From: Bifidobacterium goeldii | GTDB taxonomy: Bacteria > Actinomycetota > Actinomycetes > Actinomycetales > Bifidobacteriaceae | Length of the DNA stretch: 64,000 bases | Assembly: GCF_003951095.1 (NCBI RefSeq) | Contig: NZ_QXGL01000002.1 | Span: 310,001 to 374,000, forward strand | Direction: 5' to 3' | Shown: positions 9,511 to 18,143 of the stretch, piece after piece | Numbering within the stretch: position 1 is the first letter of the stretch | How the letters are laid out: the number at the start of each line of letters is the position of its first letter | Notes under the pieces: generated by a model | Told to the model about the DNA's origin: nothing | Databases searched by the model: none | Seen by the model: only the letters and a program-made list of their open reading frames with translations | Program-made: the position numbers and the translations under genes

Positions 9511-9576
9511 GCGACCTGCGCTCGCAACACGCGCGCGCAGAAGACCATACGTACCCGCTATACTGATATCCGCGTC

Positions 9577-9674
9577 GGGCCATGCATAGCCCCGGGCTCC
9601 ATTTTTTGCCGCTGCGAGCGGCCTTTGCGCCGACAGGCGCTTTCGTGGTTCGGCGCTTTATTTTTTCTTTTCTT
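9577..9674 (+). terminator. terminator-rich tail in the 9511-9861 gap
   Basis: The 351-bp gap holds several small hairpins each next to T-runs: GCCGCT-GCG-AGCGGC (9608-9622), GCGCC-GACA-GGCGC (9627-9640), and T-rich stretches at 9602-9607 and 9658-9674. A TATACT hexamer at 9560-9565 could be a -10 box for a short RNA. No coding frame in the rest of the gap is convincing. Confidence 0.4.
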
Positions 9675-9861
9675 TGCTGCACCCGGATGCACTTGGTTCA
9701 CGGTGGCATTCGATTCCATGCCGATGAACACCGTGAGTGCCTCCAACCCTGCGATTACGGACTTCGCTCCGTGAAGGCTCAATTCAACTTTCATTCGCCT
9801 ATCGATCCATTCAGACCAACACTACAAAAAGCCCACCGGTCTTTTGGCTTTACGCGTTGGC

Positions 9862-11172
9862 CTATGCGCCCAATGTGGCGATAGGGACTACAAGGATGCC
9901 GTCGGAACGACGGTAAGCTTTGTGGCCGCGACCGGTGAGAAACATCATGAACTCGGGGTCACGAACTTGTGCTTGAGGGTTGCCACAAATCTTATGGCGG
10001 AATGATTCAAGTTTGGCAGCATTATCGTCCGTGACTTTCAAATCACTGAGTTTGATCTCAATAGCACCCCAACGCCCATCAGCCAATTCAATAATCACAT
10101 CTACCTCAAGCCCCTTATCATCGCGGTAGTAAGCGATACGATTGCCAGAACCGGGCATAGCTGACAGATACACGCTGAGATCACGTATGCACAATGTCTC
10201 AAACAAATCCCCCAAAGTCTGCGTATCCCTCAGCAAAATCTGTGGCGTCGCACCCAACACCGCCGCCGGCAATGACGGATCAATAAAATACCGTTTCGCA
10301 GTAGTACGCACACGGCTTTTCGCACGCAACGGCGGCTCCCAGCCCTCCAAGTCAGTAAGCAAATACAAGCTCTTGAGCATCTCAAGATAGCTTTTCACCG
10401 TCTGAATATCCGGCTCGCGCCGCTCATCGCCATAAGCCATATCTCCAGCGAGAGTCGTATATCGCGGCGCTTGCGCAACATTCATCGCCAAAGCGCGCAT
10501 CAGCGCACGCGTTGTCTCTGAGCTTCGGTTCATACGTGGAACGCTAACATCTAATACGCTGGCAATATATTCGCCGGGAATTTCTAAAGCAAATTCATCA
10601 TCCAAGTCAAGATTGGCCGGCCAGCCACCACGGCAGCACCACCGCGCCACGTCCGCGATATCAGTATTACACTGCGCTGGTTTGAATTCTCCGTCAAACA
10701 ATGCAGACAAGCTCACCGCACCAGTAGATTGCCCAGATTCCGACAAACTCATCGGCCACATACGAAGACGAGCAATGCGCCCGGTACCACTGTGGTGAAT
10801 AACATCGGTGTCCTTCGGCACGGCAGAACCAGTAAGAATGAGTTGACCCTTGCGATTTGCATTGTCATCCACATGTCGACGCGCAGCATCCCAAATCTGC
10901 GGCACATCCTGCCACTCATCAACCAAATGTGGTTCTTTACCCATAAGCACCAATGCGGGATCTGTCTGCGCAGCGGCGAACGTGGCCGCATCATCCAGAC
11001 GATCCGCACTACGAGCTTGAGACAGTGCCGTCCACGTTTTTCCACACCATTTTGGACCGACAATCTCCACAGCGCCGAACGCTTTAAGCAGCTTACGTAA
11101 TCGATCATCTACGATTCGCGGCCGATAGTTCGACTTCAGCAGCACACTGTCCGCCATCTCAAAATCGCTCAT
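9862..11172 (-). CDS. AAA ATPase with DUF4143 domain
   Basis: A 436-residue protein. An N-terminal AAA_14 domain has a Walker A (EIVGPKWCGKTWTAL, residues about 33-47) and DEWQDVPQIWD as Walker B. A DUF4143 domain begins near residue 200 and ends in EVDVIIELADGRWGAIEIKL, a D-(x)n-E-x-K nuclease-like core. These proteins are common and their cellular role is unproven; an ATP-dependent nuclease or antitoxin-like role is sometimes suggested. The ATG at 11172 has AAAGG seven bases upstream; ATG at 11193 is the alternative. Tandem repeats lie directly upstream. Confidence 0.82.
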   Translation of the reverse strand: MSDFEMADSVLLKSNYRPRIVDDRLRKLLKAFGAVEIVGPKWCGKTWTALSQARSADRLDDAATFAAAQTDPALVLMGKEPHLVDEWQDVPQIWDAARRHVDDNANRKGQLILTGSAVPKDTDVIHHSGTGRIARLRMWPMSLSESGQSTGAVSLSALFDGEFKPAQCNTDIADVARWCCRGGWPANLDLDDEFALEIPGEYIASVLDVSVPRMNRSSETTRALMRALAMNVAQAPRYTTLAGDMAYGDERREPDIQTVKSYLEMLKSLYLLTDLEGWEPPLRAKSRVRTTAKRYFIDPSLPAAVLGATPQILLRDTQTLGDLFETLCIRDLSVYLSAMPGSGNRIAYYRDDKGLEVDVIIELADGRWGAIEIKLSDLKVTDDNAAKLESFRHKICGNPQAQVRDPEFMMFLTGRGHKAYRRSDGILVVPIATLGA

Positions 11173-11204
11173 ATTCCAACCTTTTACCATCAACCATCCG
11201 CTGT

Positions 11205-11318
11205 AATATCGATTTTACACCCACATCATTCCATGGTTTACGCCAATTTCGTTCCATGGTTTACGTCAATTCCATTCCATAGTTTACGCCAATTTCATTC
11301 CCGGTTTTACACCAAATA
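11205..11318. repeat. 23-bp tandem repeats upstream of DUF4143 gene
   Basis: Four consecutive 23-bp units (11227-11249, 11250-11272, 11273-11295, 11296-11318) share the pattern CATTCCATGGTTTACGCCAA. A partial unit at 11209-11226 has TTTTACACCCACAT. The array fills most of the space before the minus-strand ATPase gene, so it is a likely operator array or repeat-element remnant. Confidence 0.8.
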
Positions 11319-11338
11319 TGGCTATGCGACTGCGCCGG

Positions 11339-12082
11339 CTAGGATTCAACCAGTGGCGTGATGCGCACGATACGGGCGTTTAAGCGCTCGACGATGTCGT
11401 GGTGATGCGTGGAGATGAGTACGGTTTTGCCGGCGGCAACGAAGGCGCGCAGCACGTCGACCACGATGTCGGTATTGCGTTCATCCAGTCCGTCGGTTGG
11501 CTCGTCAAGTACGAGCAGATCGGGATTGAGTGACATACAGCAGGCGATCGCGACGCGCTTCTTTTCGCCGCCAGACAGTCGATACGGCGCACGATCGCGC
11601 AATTGACTCAGTCCAAACAACGCGATCACGTCATCCACGCGGTGAGTAACTTCCGCATCCGGCAATCCCATTTGCATCGGGCCAAAGGCAATTTCCTCCT
11701 CGACTGAGGGGCAGAACAGCTGCGTGTCCGAATTCTGAAACACAAATCCCACATGCTGATGCAGAGCCTTTGCGAACAGACTGTTCTTCGCCTCGACTAT
11801 CGATCGCTTCACCGACGTGCCGCCGAGTCGGTAATCACCAGAATCAGGGAATTCCAACGCGTTGATAATCCGCATGATTGTAGTCTTACCGGCACCATTC
11901 GGGCCAAGTAGCGCAACACATTCACCACGGTTAATCGTCATCGAAAACCCGCGCAGCACCGGATGCGCATGTCCATCACTGTGACCACGATACGAGAAAT
12001 CAATATCGGAAAGTTCTACCAACGGATCGCCGCGAAACCACTCGGCACCAACGCTACTGTTCGCGTTACGCGTTCCCAACAT
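11339..12082 (-). CDS. cbiO: nickel/cobalt ECF transporter ATPase (CbiO/NikO type)
   Basis: A 247-residue ABC ATPase. It has a Walker A (ALLGPNGAGKTTIMRI), a Q-loop, the signature YRLSGGEKKRVAIA, a Walker B (DLLVLDEPTDGLD) and the switch ISTHHHDI. HHHDIVERLNARIVRI is typical of energy-coupling-factor ATPases. The ATG at 12082 is chosen for AAAGGAGAGCTGCC. It acts with CbiQ and CbiM, encoded upstream on the same strand, to import Ni2+ or Co2+. The adjacent urease genes make nickel the likely substrate. Confidence 0.88.
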   Translation of the reverse strand: MLGTRNANSSVGAEWFRGDPLVELSDIDFSYRGHSDGHAHPVLRGFSMTINRGECVALLGPNGAGKTTIMRIINALEFPDSGDYRLGGTSVKRSIVEAKNSLFAKALHQHVGFVFQNSDTQLFCPSVEEEIAFGPMQMGLPDAEVTHRVDDVIALFGLSQLRDRAPYRLSGGEKKRVAIACCMSLNPDLLVLDEPTDGLDERNTDIVVDVLRAFVAAGKTVLISTHHHDIVERLNARIVRITPLVES

Positions 12083-12120
12083 GGCAGCTCTCCTTTCCAA
12101 GATCGTTCAATGTTCACAAC

Positions 12121-12273
12121 GACCACCCCCTCCAATATTGGATGTATGTGGGGAAAATCGGACACCGTAAACAGAAAGTGGGGAAAACAATGCCATGAAA
12201 GGCGCCAAAAAGCCGTTTTCACGGCCCTTTTTCACCACATCCGTTTCTTGAAGGCCCATTTTCACCACATCTA
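12121..12273. repeat. cluster of TGTGGKGAAAA-type repeats between cbiQ and cbiO
   Basis: A 221-bp gap interrupts the transporter operon. It contains ATGTGGGGAAAATCGG (12146-12161) and GTGGGGAAAAC (12178-12188). On the other strand are two 30-bp-spaced units with GGCCC then TTTTCACCACATC (12223-12243, 12253-12273). A related TGTGGGTGTAAAATCG lies near 11208 (minus) and TGTGGGTAAAATCGG near 30758. It looks like a repeat-element cluster rather than a gene. Confidence 0.65.
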
Positions 12274-12303
12274 CCGAATTTGAAGGGGATTGTTGATTCT
12301 TTT

Positions 12304-13221
12304 TCATCTCAGATACACCGCGAACGCAATCATCGCGGCCACCACAACCGCATACACCGCGTTAGGCACAGTCAGCCAGCGTTCGCACCACACACGGTAG
12401 TGCCCATCGAATCCGCGGCACATCATCGACTCTGCCATCTGCCGCGCTTGCGTATTCGCGCGCAAAAATAACGCGCCCACCAGCCGCCCTGCAGACATGA
12501 GTTTGCGGGAATCTCGGCCAACACTGCGCAATCGCAGCGCGTCCAGAAGCTCCTCCATCGAACGACCCAGCACATCAAGAAACTGGATGGTCACATCGCA
12601 CACATACACCACCGAATCCGGCACACCAAGGCCGCGAAGGCCCGCTATCAGCCGGTTCCAAGGTACCGTGCGCGCAAGCGTAATCACCAACGACACGGCC
12701 ACAAAAGCGCGCACAACCAGCCGTACAGGAGCGTCAGTTTGACCTACCAACACCGCGGGCAGTGCAATCACAAAACTGAGCGCACACACCGCCAGTGTTG
12801 GCTGAAGCACAGCCGCAATCAGTCGTGCCGGGCGCACGGCCAGCGCAACCAGCACAACCGCGAGCATGACATATGCGAACAGCATATTGCGCGTCGCATT
12901 CACACAGATGATCGCTGCCAGCACGCCAATCAATCGCAACGATGGCGCCACACGGCACAGCGCGCGGTCAAGCGGACTGTGTGTAATGTTCGCTGGCTCG
13001 CCAATTTGCGCAAGCATAGCGCCAATGTGACCAAGATTGCGTTCAATAAACGATGACCGGTCGGTGGGAGGATCATACTGTTCGGATTCACGCAGCCACG
13101 CGGGCAACACAACAGTGGCCGGCAGCGCAGCAGAGGATGCCGCGCGGCGATCTGCACGATGAGTTATGCAATGATCTGCACAGTGAGCTGGCTGGGCATG
13201 CGAATCGTTGATATCAGGCAT
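12304..13221 (-). CDS. cbiQ: nickel/cobalt ECF transporter transmembrane protein (CbiQ/NikQ type)
   Basis: About 305 residues. A variable N-terminus includes DRSSFIERNLGHIGAMLAQI, and four to five hydrophobic helices lie between residues 80 and 200. The coupling-helix motifs ALRLRSVGRDSRKLMSAGRL and MAESMMCRGFDGHYR match the two Ala-Arg-Gly-type ATPase contact helices of CbiQ/EcfT. The ATG at 13221 overlaps the cbiM stop by eight bases, so translation is coupled. It is the T-component linking CbiM to CbiO in the membrane. Confidence 0.88.
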   Translation of the reverse strand: MPDINDSHAQPAHCADHCITHRADRRAASSAALPATVVLPAWLRESEQYDPPTDRSSFIERNLGHIGAMLAQIGEPANITHSPLDRALCRVAPSLRLIGVLAAIICVNATRNMLFAYVMLAVVLVALAVRPARLIAAVLQPTLAVCALSFVIALPAVLVGQTDAPVRLVVRAFVAVSLVITLARTVPWNRLIAGLRGLGVPDSVVYVCDVTIQFLDVLGRSMEELLDALRLRSVGRDSRKLMSAGRLVGALFLRANTQARQMAESMMCRGFDGHYRVWCERWLTVPNAVYAVVVAAMIAFAVYLR

Positions 13222-14386
13222 GCTTGGTGCTCTTCGTGCGCACAGCAAGCGCGAGCAGACGGAAGATGATAGTCAGCGCAGCGATGCCAATTACCGCGGA
13301 CAGCAGGTAGCCAACCACGTCCGGCAGGCCAGCCAGCGAATAGTCAGGCAGCACCGCGTTCCACGTGAACCCGTGCGCAATATACTGCGGCACGTAGTCC
13401 AGCCCGGTCGCGGCCATGAAATCCTCAGCACCCCACTCACCCCAAGCGTCGCCGGTAGCGAGCAGGCCGATTGGCGAGAGCAGCGCAACCACGGCGAGCG
13501 CAATCCACGCAGATCGACGCAAGCCTGAGCGCGACGAACCGTGTGCCACTGACGTTGTGTTCGCGGACGGCTGGTTTGCGTTTGCGTTCGCTTCGATGGC
13601 GCCAATACGCACGATTTCAGGCGCGCTTTGGCGAACGAATTCAACGACGACAACGGTCATCAATCCTTCAACAATGCCAGCCACCGCAAGGTGTGGGATC
13701 AGCATGGCGGGAATCGTTACCGCAAGGCCGAACGGAAAGTAGAGCGACTGGCCGGCAGCATCATGGAACAGCATCGGCTGAATACCGAGCTCAATCGCCA
13801 CGCACAATGCAGCGAGCGTAATGCCAACGTATCCAGCAGCGAATTGCGCGATACGCCCAGTCAGGCGGCCACTTTGCGAGGCAGCAGACTTCACATCCCG
13901 CGCTGCGTCACGCTCACGGTCACGCCCCCGGTCACGCTCACGACCTTGCATCGCGCGCGCCACGCGCCGCAGCAGCACGTACACTCCATACGCGGCAAAC
14001 GGCAGCACTACAGCCATATTGAAGCAGTTCGCACCAAGCGTGATCAGGCCGCCATCGCCGAAGAGCAGTGCTTGCAATAGCAGCGCCACCGATACGGCGA
14101 TCGTGGCATACTGCGGCCCAAGCAGCAAAGCGATGAGCGCCGCGCCCACGCCATGCGCAGTCGTGCCGCCGGGAGTAGGCACGTTAAACATCATGACAAG
14201 GAATGAAAACGCCGCGCCCGCGCCTAAATACGCCATTTTTTCGGGGCTGGCTTCGCGCATAACCGAGCGCATGCACAGCACCCAAATAGGAATCATGATC
14301 ACCCAAAACACCGCGCCGGTGGATAGCGAAACGAAATTATCGGGAATGTGCATGGCAATCGTCATGGTGCCGGAGGTTGGTGTCAT
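13214..14386 (-). CDS. cbiM: nickel/cobalt transporter substrate-binding component, CbiM with CbiN/NikN-like C-terminus
   Basis: A 390-residue membrane protein. MHIPDNFVSLSTGAVFW is the CbiM N-terminus whose Met-His coordinates the metal; TPGGTTAHGVGAALIALLLGP carries the second His. The C-terminal third (two hydrophobic helices, PDYSLAGLPDVVGYLLSAVIG) resembles the small CbiN/NikN/NikL subunit, so this is an M-N fusion. The ATG at 14386 has AGGAAG seven bases upstream but puts 11 residues before MHIPD. The ATG at 14353 would give the canonical Met-His N-terminus with a weak ribosome-binding site. It is divergent from the urease genes. Confidence 0.87.
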   Translation of the reverse strand: MTPTSGTMTIAMHIPDNFVSLSTGAVFWVIMIPIWVLCMRSVMREASPEKMAYLGAGAAFSFLVMMFNVPTPGGTTAHGVGAALIALLLGPQYATIAVSVALLLQALLFGDGGLITLGANCFNMAVVLPFAAYGVYVLLRRVARAMQGRERDRGRDRERDAARDVKSAASQSGRLTGRIAQFAAGYVGITLAALCVAIELGIQPMLFHDAAGQSLYFPFGLAVTIPAMLIPHLAVAGIVEGLMTVVVVEFVRQSAPEIVRIGAIEANANANQPSANTTSVAHGSSRSGLRRSAWIALAVVALLSPIGLLATGDAWGEWGAEDFMAATGLDYVPQYIAHGFTWNAVLPDYSLAGLPDVVGYLLSAVIGIAALTIIFRLLALAVRTKSTKHA

Positions 14387-14725
14387 GCGCGTCTTCCTTC
14401 CTGTCTTTCTCTCAAGGGCAGGTGGTCGTTGTGAATGGCAACGTAATATCACATCTTTGATTCAGCTTGTGCACGCTGCCCGTCAAATGGCTGCGATTAT
14501 TGCGAAACGCCGACGCAGCGTTCACGTGTTTCGTATCGTGGGCATGATTTTTCAAGTATTTTTTTGATGTATTCCGCGCTCTTTCGCGGGCTTTTGTGCG
14601 CGATGGTGTGCGCCTGCGATGATTCGTTACAAACGATCGCAATCGCGCTCGTACACTGTCCCTCAGTTCAGTCGGCGGCAGCGATGATCGCCGACGCGAG
14701 CATGCAGATAACGGAAGGAGCGCGG
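14387..14725. promoter_or_regulatory. divergent control region between nickel importer and ureEFGD
   Basis: A 339-bp spacer without a supported gene. TTACAA (14627-14632) and TACACT (14652-14657), 19 bp apart, form a weak plus-strand promoter for ureE. GGAAGGAG (14713-14720) is the ureE ribosome-binding site. It contains A/T-rich tracts near 14545-14568 but no clear NikR-like palindrome. Confidence 0.4.
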
Positions 14726-15499
14726 ATGATCGCCAAGGAGATTACCGGCAACATCATCGAGCAGCATTACGACGACGGCAAGCTCAACGTGCCGATCGCG
14801 TTCGACTGGTTCGAAACAGACAAGAAGCGCATGCGCAAGGTTGCCGAGGACGGCACCGAGTTCGGCGTGATGGTCGGGCGCACGATCAAGGACGGCGACG
14901 TGCTCGCCGAAACCGAGGACAAGCGCTATTTCGCGCGCATCAAGACCGCTCAGCTCATCGAGATCCCGGTGAGCTCAATGAAGGAAATGGGCCGCTTGTG
15001 CTTCGAGCTGGGCAACCGTCATCTGAGCCTCAAGGTCGAGAACGACCGCGTGCTGGTGCCGTACGACCACCCGACGATGGAGTACACGAAGAAGATCGGC
15101 TACGAGCCGCACATCATCGAGGGTGGCTTCGACGGGTTCCTGATTGTCAAGGCGCACGCTGGCTCGGGCACGATCATTCCGGGCACGAACAAGACCACGG
15201 GCGACGTGGCCGAAGAAGAGCAAGAAGCCGAAGCAGACGCCGACTGGGCCGCAAAAGAGGCCGCGAACGGCGGGGCGAGCGCGGCGGCCGGTCACGGTCA
15301 CGATCACGGTGAGCACGGTCACGCGCACCACGGCGATCACGCGCACGGTCACCATCACGATCACGTCCACACCGAATCCGGCGTCGATGCTGATCATCCA
15401 TACGAACTCAAACCGGGCGAATACGAGTCGAACGGCGTATTGCACCGCCCCGACGGCTCGCACAGTCACGACGGCGGCCGCACCTGGCACACGCACTGA
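14726..15499 (+). CDS. ureE: urease accessory nickel chaperone UreE
   Basis: A 257-residue protein. The N-terminal half is the UreE beta-barrel; the central part (GNRHLSLKVENDRVLVPYDHP) carries the conserved His region at the dimer interface that binds nickel. The C-terminal tail is exceptionally His-rich (over 20 His in about 60 residues, HGHDHGEHGHAHHGDHAHG and onward) and should store or buffer Ni2+. UreE delivers nickel to the UreG-UreF-UreD-urease complex in the cytosol. The start is fixed by GGAAGGAG five bases upstream of ATG 14726. Confidence 0.93.
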   Translation: MIAKEITGNIIEQHYDDGKLNVPIAFDWFETDKKRMRKVAEDGTEFGVMVGRTIKDGDVLAETEDKRYFARIKTAQLIEIPVSSMKEMGRLCFELGNRHLSLKVENDRVLVPYDHPTMEYTKKIGYEPHIIEGGFDGFLIVKAHAGSGTIIPGTNKTTGDVAEEEQEAEADADWAAKEAANGGASAAAGHGHDHGEHGHAHHGDHAHGHHHDHVHTESGVDADHPYELKPGEYESNGVLHRPDGSHSHDGGRTWHTH

Positions 15500-15550
15500 C
15501 GCAAGATCGGCCAACTATTGAATCCCTACGGACGCAATGAGATAGGTCCT

Positions 15551-15600
15551 GACTACCCCTCAGTCACTGCGTGACAGCTCCCCTGGCAAGGGGAGCCAAG
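15551..15600. repeat. two-hairpin intergenic repeat, copy A
   Basis: GACTACCCCTC is followed by GTCAC-TGC-GTGAC and GCTCCCCT-GGCA-AGGGGAGC, two adjacent stem-loops. The same arrangement with small changes occurs at 32382-32435. It sits between ureE and ureF on the coding strand, so it will also be in their mRNA. Confidence 0.8.
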
Positions 15601-15634
15601 AAATTGAGCACCCCGATCACACGAAAGCCGCCAC

Positions 15635-16366
15635 ATGAACGTTAACGAAACCGAAGCGCGACGCCTCGCCATGCTGCAGGTGTGCGACAGCGTGTTCCCT
15701 GTGGGCGCGTTCGCACTGTCGAATGGCATGGAAACGTTCGTACAACGCGATTTTCTGCGCCGCGGCCCCGACTTCGAGCAGTATATGAAGAACTATCTCG
15801 AAGTCGCACCGTACAAAGAGATCGGCCAAATGGTGATCGCTGGCCGGTACGCGACCGACGCGCGCCTGTCAGAGCGCGGATTGGCCACCAAGCTGATTGA
15901 ACTGGACGAGCTTGCGAGCGCATTACAATCCGCGCGCGAGATTCGCGAGGGCAGCGAACGCATGTGCACGCGACTGATCAAGCTTGCGGACCAGATGGAC
16001 GCCGGCTGTGATCAGCATTCGCCGTCCCTTGACCTGTACGCTGAGCTGATTCGCGGGGGGCGCTGCCGTGGCTTGCATTCGATCGCGATGGGACTGTATG
16101 CGGCCGACCATGCGCCGGATGTGCGCGATGCGGCGATCATGTACGGCTATTCGCTGCTCAGCGCACTGACAATGTGCGCCGCGAAAGCAATTCCCCTAAG
16201 CCAGTACGCGGGCCAAGTCGCATTGCATGATTCGTTCCCACGGCTCGTGCGCGCGGTTGACATCGCGATGACGCTCAAAACCGACGATCTGGGCATTTCC
16301 GGCGCCTACCTCGACATCGCCGCCATGCAACACGAAACCCTATATTCGAGGCTGTATATGAGCTAA
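15635..16366 (+). CDS. ureF: urease accessory protein UreF
   Basis: A 243-residue all-helical protein. Hallmarks are LQVCDSVFPVGAFALSNGMET near the N-terminus and the C-terminal helices with LRDAAIMYGYSLLSAL and a run of conserved Ala/Ser. UreF bridges UreD and the GTPase UreG during urease activation. It is 135 bp downstream of ureE with the two-hairpin repeat between. The start ATG at 15635 follows GAAAGCCGCCAC, a weak ribosome-binding site. Confidence 0.9.
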   Translation: MNVNETEARRLAMLQVCDSVFPVGAFALSNGMETFVQRDFLRRGPDFEQYMKNYLEVAPYKEIGQMVIAGRYATDARLSERGLATKLIELDELASALQSAREIREGSERMCTRLIKLADQMDAGCDQHSPSLDLYAELIRGGRCRGLHSIAMGLYAADHAPDVRDAAIMYGYSLLSALTMCAAKAIPLSQYAGQVALHDSFPRLVRAVDIAMTLKTDDLGISGAYLDIAAMQHETLYSRLYMS

Positions 16367-16382
16367 CTGTACGGATAACCGA

Positions 16383-16510
16383 GGCGGCTGGCGGCATATG
16401 CGATGCGCGACCGTAAGCAGCGCAGGCGTGTGCTAAGCTCCGCGAGCACACGCCGGAGCGAAGCCGAGCGGCTCTGAGCGTGTCGCGCATCGCATATGCC
16501 GCCAGCCGCC
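16383..16510. repeat. 28-bp perfect inverted repeat with 72-bp structured spacer
   Basis: Arms at 16383-16410 and 16483-16510 are exact reverse complements over 28 bp (GGCGGCTGGCGGCATATGCG and the following eight bases). The spacer holds a second 9-bp stem (GCGTGTGCT with AGCACACGC) and a small AGCCG-AG-CGGCT hairpin. The result is a large three-way RNA or DNA fold between ureF and ureG. It may be a small mobile repeat or an mRNA processing or attenuation element. Confidence 0.85.
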
Positions 16511-16561
16511 GGGCATCGCAACCACCTATCATTACCCATCCACCACACAAAGGAGAACCCC

Positions 16562-17170
16562 ATGTCATACGTACGCATTGGCGTTGCCGGCCCCGTCGGC
16601 TCGGGCAAGACCGCGCTTATCGAGCGTCTCACTCGCAAAATGGCCGACGAATACAGCATCTGCGTCGTCACGAACGACATCTACACCAAGGAGGATGCTG
16701 AGTTCCTCATCGAGCACAGCCGCCTATCGCCCGATCGTATTGTCGGCGTGGAAACCGGCGGCTGCCCGCACACCGCCATCCGCGAGGACTGCTCAATGAA
16801 CCTTGAAGCGTGCGAGGAAATGGCCCGCACGCATCCGGATGTGCAGATTATGTTCGTCGAGTCGGGCGGCGACAACCTGTCCGCCACGTTCAGCCCTGAC
16901 CTCGCCGATGCGACGATCTACGTGATCGCTACCGATGAGGGCGACAAAATCCCGCGCAAGGGCGGTCCAGGCGTGACGCGTTCTGATTTGCTGGTGATTA
17001 ACAAAGCTGATTTGGCGCCGCTGGTGCATGCTGACTTGGATGTGATGGCCCGCGATAGTAAAAAGATGCGCGGCGATCGCCCGTTTATTTTCACTGATTT
17101 GATGGGCGGCGACGGCGTGGACGACGTGATCGAATGGATCAAAAAGTCCGTGCTGTTCGAGGATATGTGA
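16562..17170 (+). CDS. ureG: urease accessory GTPase UreG
   Basis: A 202-residue SIMIBI GTPase. It has a P-loop GPVGSGKTA (residues 10-18), the nickel-binding CPH motif at residues 68-70, [13 protein letters not shown] as the Walker B/switch region and NKADLAP as the base-specificity motif. It hydrolyses GTP to drive nickel insertion into apo-urease with UreD and UreF. The start at 16562 has AAAGGAGAACCCC; longer upstream frames run into the inverted repeat. Confidence 0.96.
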   Translation: MSYVRIGVAGPVGSGKTALIERLTRKMADEYSICVVTNDIYTKEDAEFLIEHSRLSPDRIVGVETGGCPHTAIREDCSMNLEACEEMARTHPDVQIMFVESGGDNLSATFSPDLADATIYVIATDEGDKIPRKGGPGVTRSDLLVINKADLAPLVHADLDVMARDSKKMRGDRPFIFTDLMGGDGVDDVIEWIKKSVLFEDM

Positions 17171-17198
17171 TCCGCACGTATTTCCGCAGGAGTTAGCC

Positions 17199-18143
17199 AT
17201 GCCCAGCAGCACATTCCGCTTGTCTACGGCGTTCCGGCACGGGCGCACGAAAATCGACGACGTGTATTTTGAGGCGCCGTTTAAGCTGATGACGCCGTTT
17301 ACGAACGGCAAGCATTCAGATTTCATTGTGATGCTCGCTTCGCCGGGTTTTTTGAAGGGCGATGAAGCGCATATTGCGATCGATTTTGGCCCGGGTACGG
17401 ATTCGACGATAAAGACGCAGAGTTATGAGAAGGTGCTCAACACTGGCGACGGTTCGGCGTCGCGCACGATTGACTTGACTGTGCAGGGCGACGCAAAAGC
17501 TGTGTTTCTGCCGTTTCCGGTGATTCCGTTCCAAGGTAGCTCGTTCGAAAACCATACGAGTGCGCATATTGCGGCTGAGTCGACGTTTGTGTATGCGGAT
17601 GTGGTGACGTGCGGACGCGTGGGTATGGATGAGCGTTGGGCGATGCGACGGTTTGCGAATCGACTGCGTGTGGTTGTTGACGAGCCGACTGCGGTTGCGG
17701 CGGCAGCTGACTCGTCTGCTGGAGACGCAGCGAGTTGCCGTCGCGGACGGCCGCCGAAGGTCGAATCGCATGCGCGGCTTGCGTTTGCGGATCGACTGCT
17801 GTTGGAGCCAGCTTCGTTTGATTACACGGAGATGGGCATGTGGCGGTCGTTTACGCATTGCGGCGTGCTGTACGCGCATCTGCCAGAAATCGACCCGGCG
17901 GCGGCTGATATGGATGCAGATACGTCGTCCGCCGCGGTCGCCGCGCGCATTGAGCAGGCGCGTATCGCCGCCGAGGATGCGCTGATCGATCGTATCCGTT
18001 CGCATGCTGATTCGGTCGGTTTTACCGGCGAGTTGGGTGTGAGCCGCGCGATTAACGGCGTGTGCGTGCGTCTGCTCACTACGCGTGGTGATGACGCTTT
18101 TGACTTCATTAAGGACGTGGCCGACATGGTCACTGAACGGTAA
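17199..18143 (+). CDS. ureD: urease accessory protein UreD/UreH
   Basis: A 314-residue protein. The N-terminal half has the UreD pattern (KLMTPFTNGKHSDFIVMLASPGFLKGD and LQGD-like VQGDAKAVFLPFPVIPFQGSSFE), and the C-terminal half has RIRSHADSVGFTGELGVSRAINGVCVRLL. It binds apo-urease and UreF as the nickel-insertion scaffold. It is the last plus-strand accessory gene, 28 bp after ureG with AGGAGTTAGCC before the ATG. A Ser/Ala-rich insertion at about residues 165-185 may be lineage-specific. Confidence 0.9.
   Translation: MPSSTFRLSTAFRHGRTKIDDVYFEAPFKLMTPFTNGKHSDFIVMLASPGFLKGDEAHIAIDFGPGTDSTIKTQSYEKVLNTGDGSASRTIDLTVQGDAKAVFLPFPVIPFQGSSFENHTSAHIAAESTFVYADVVTCGRVGMDERWAMRRFANRLRVVVDEPTAVAAAADSSAGDAASCRRGRPPKVESHARLAFADRLLLEPASFDYTEMGMWRSFTHCGVLYAHLPEIDPAAADMDADTSSAAVAARIEQARIAAEDALIDRIRSHADSVGFTGELGVSRAINGVCVRLLTTRGDDAFDFIKDVADMVTER

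Noticed and set aside
9558..9794. 78-codon minus-strand frame in the gap after the gene at 8773-9510
   Set aside because: It covers T-rich and hairpin segments, has no good ribosome-binding site and no recognisable protein features.
11227..11318. 23-bp repeats considered as a CRISPR array
   Set aside because: The units are directly adjacent with no spacers of unique sequence, and no cas gene is present.
13821..14567. 248-codon plus-strand frame opposite cbiM
   Set aside because: Antisense to the nickel transporter gene; Ser/Arg-rich with no domain.
14627..14657. Palindromic NikR-type operator sought between cbiM and ureE
   Set aside because: No convincing inverted repeat of the NikR type was found; only a weak promoter is noted.
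15551..15600. Two-hairpin element considered as a riboswitch or terminator for ureE
   Set aside because: A near-copy occurs in the urt operon and neither has a T-run or a known aptamer core, so a dispersed repeat is the better call.
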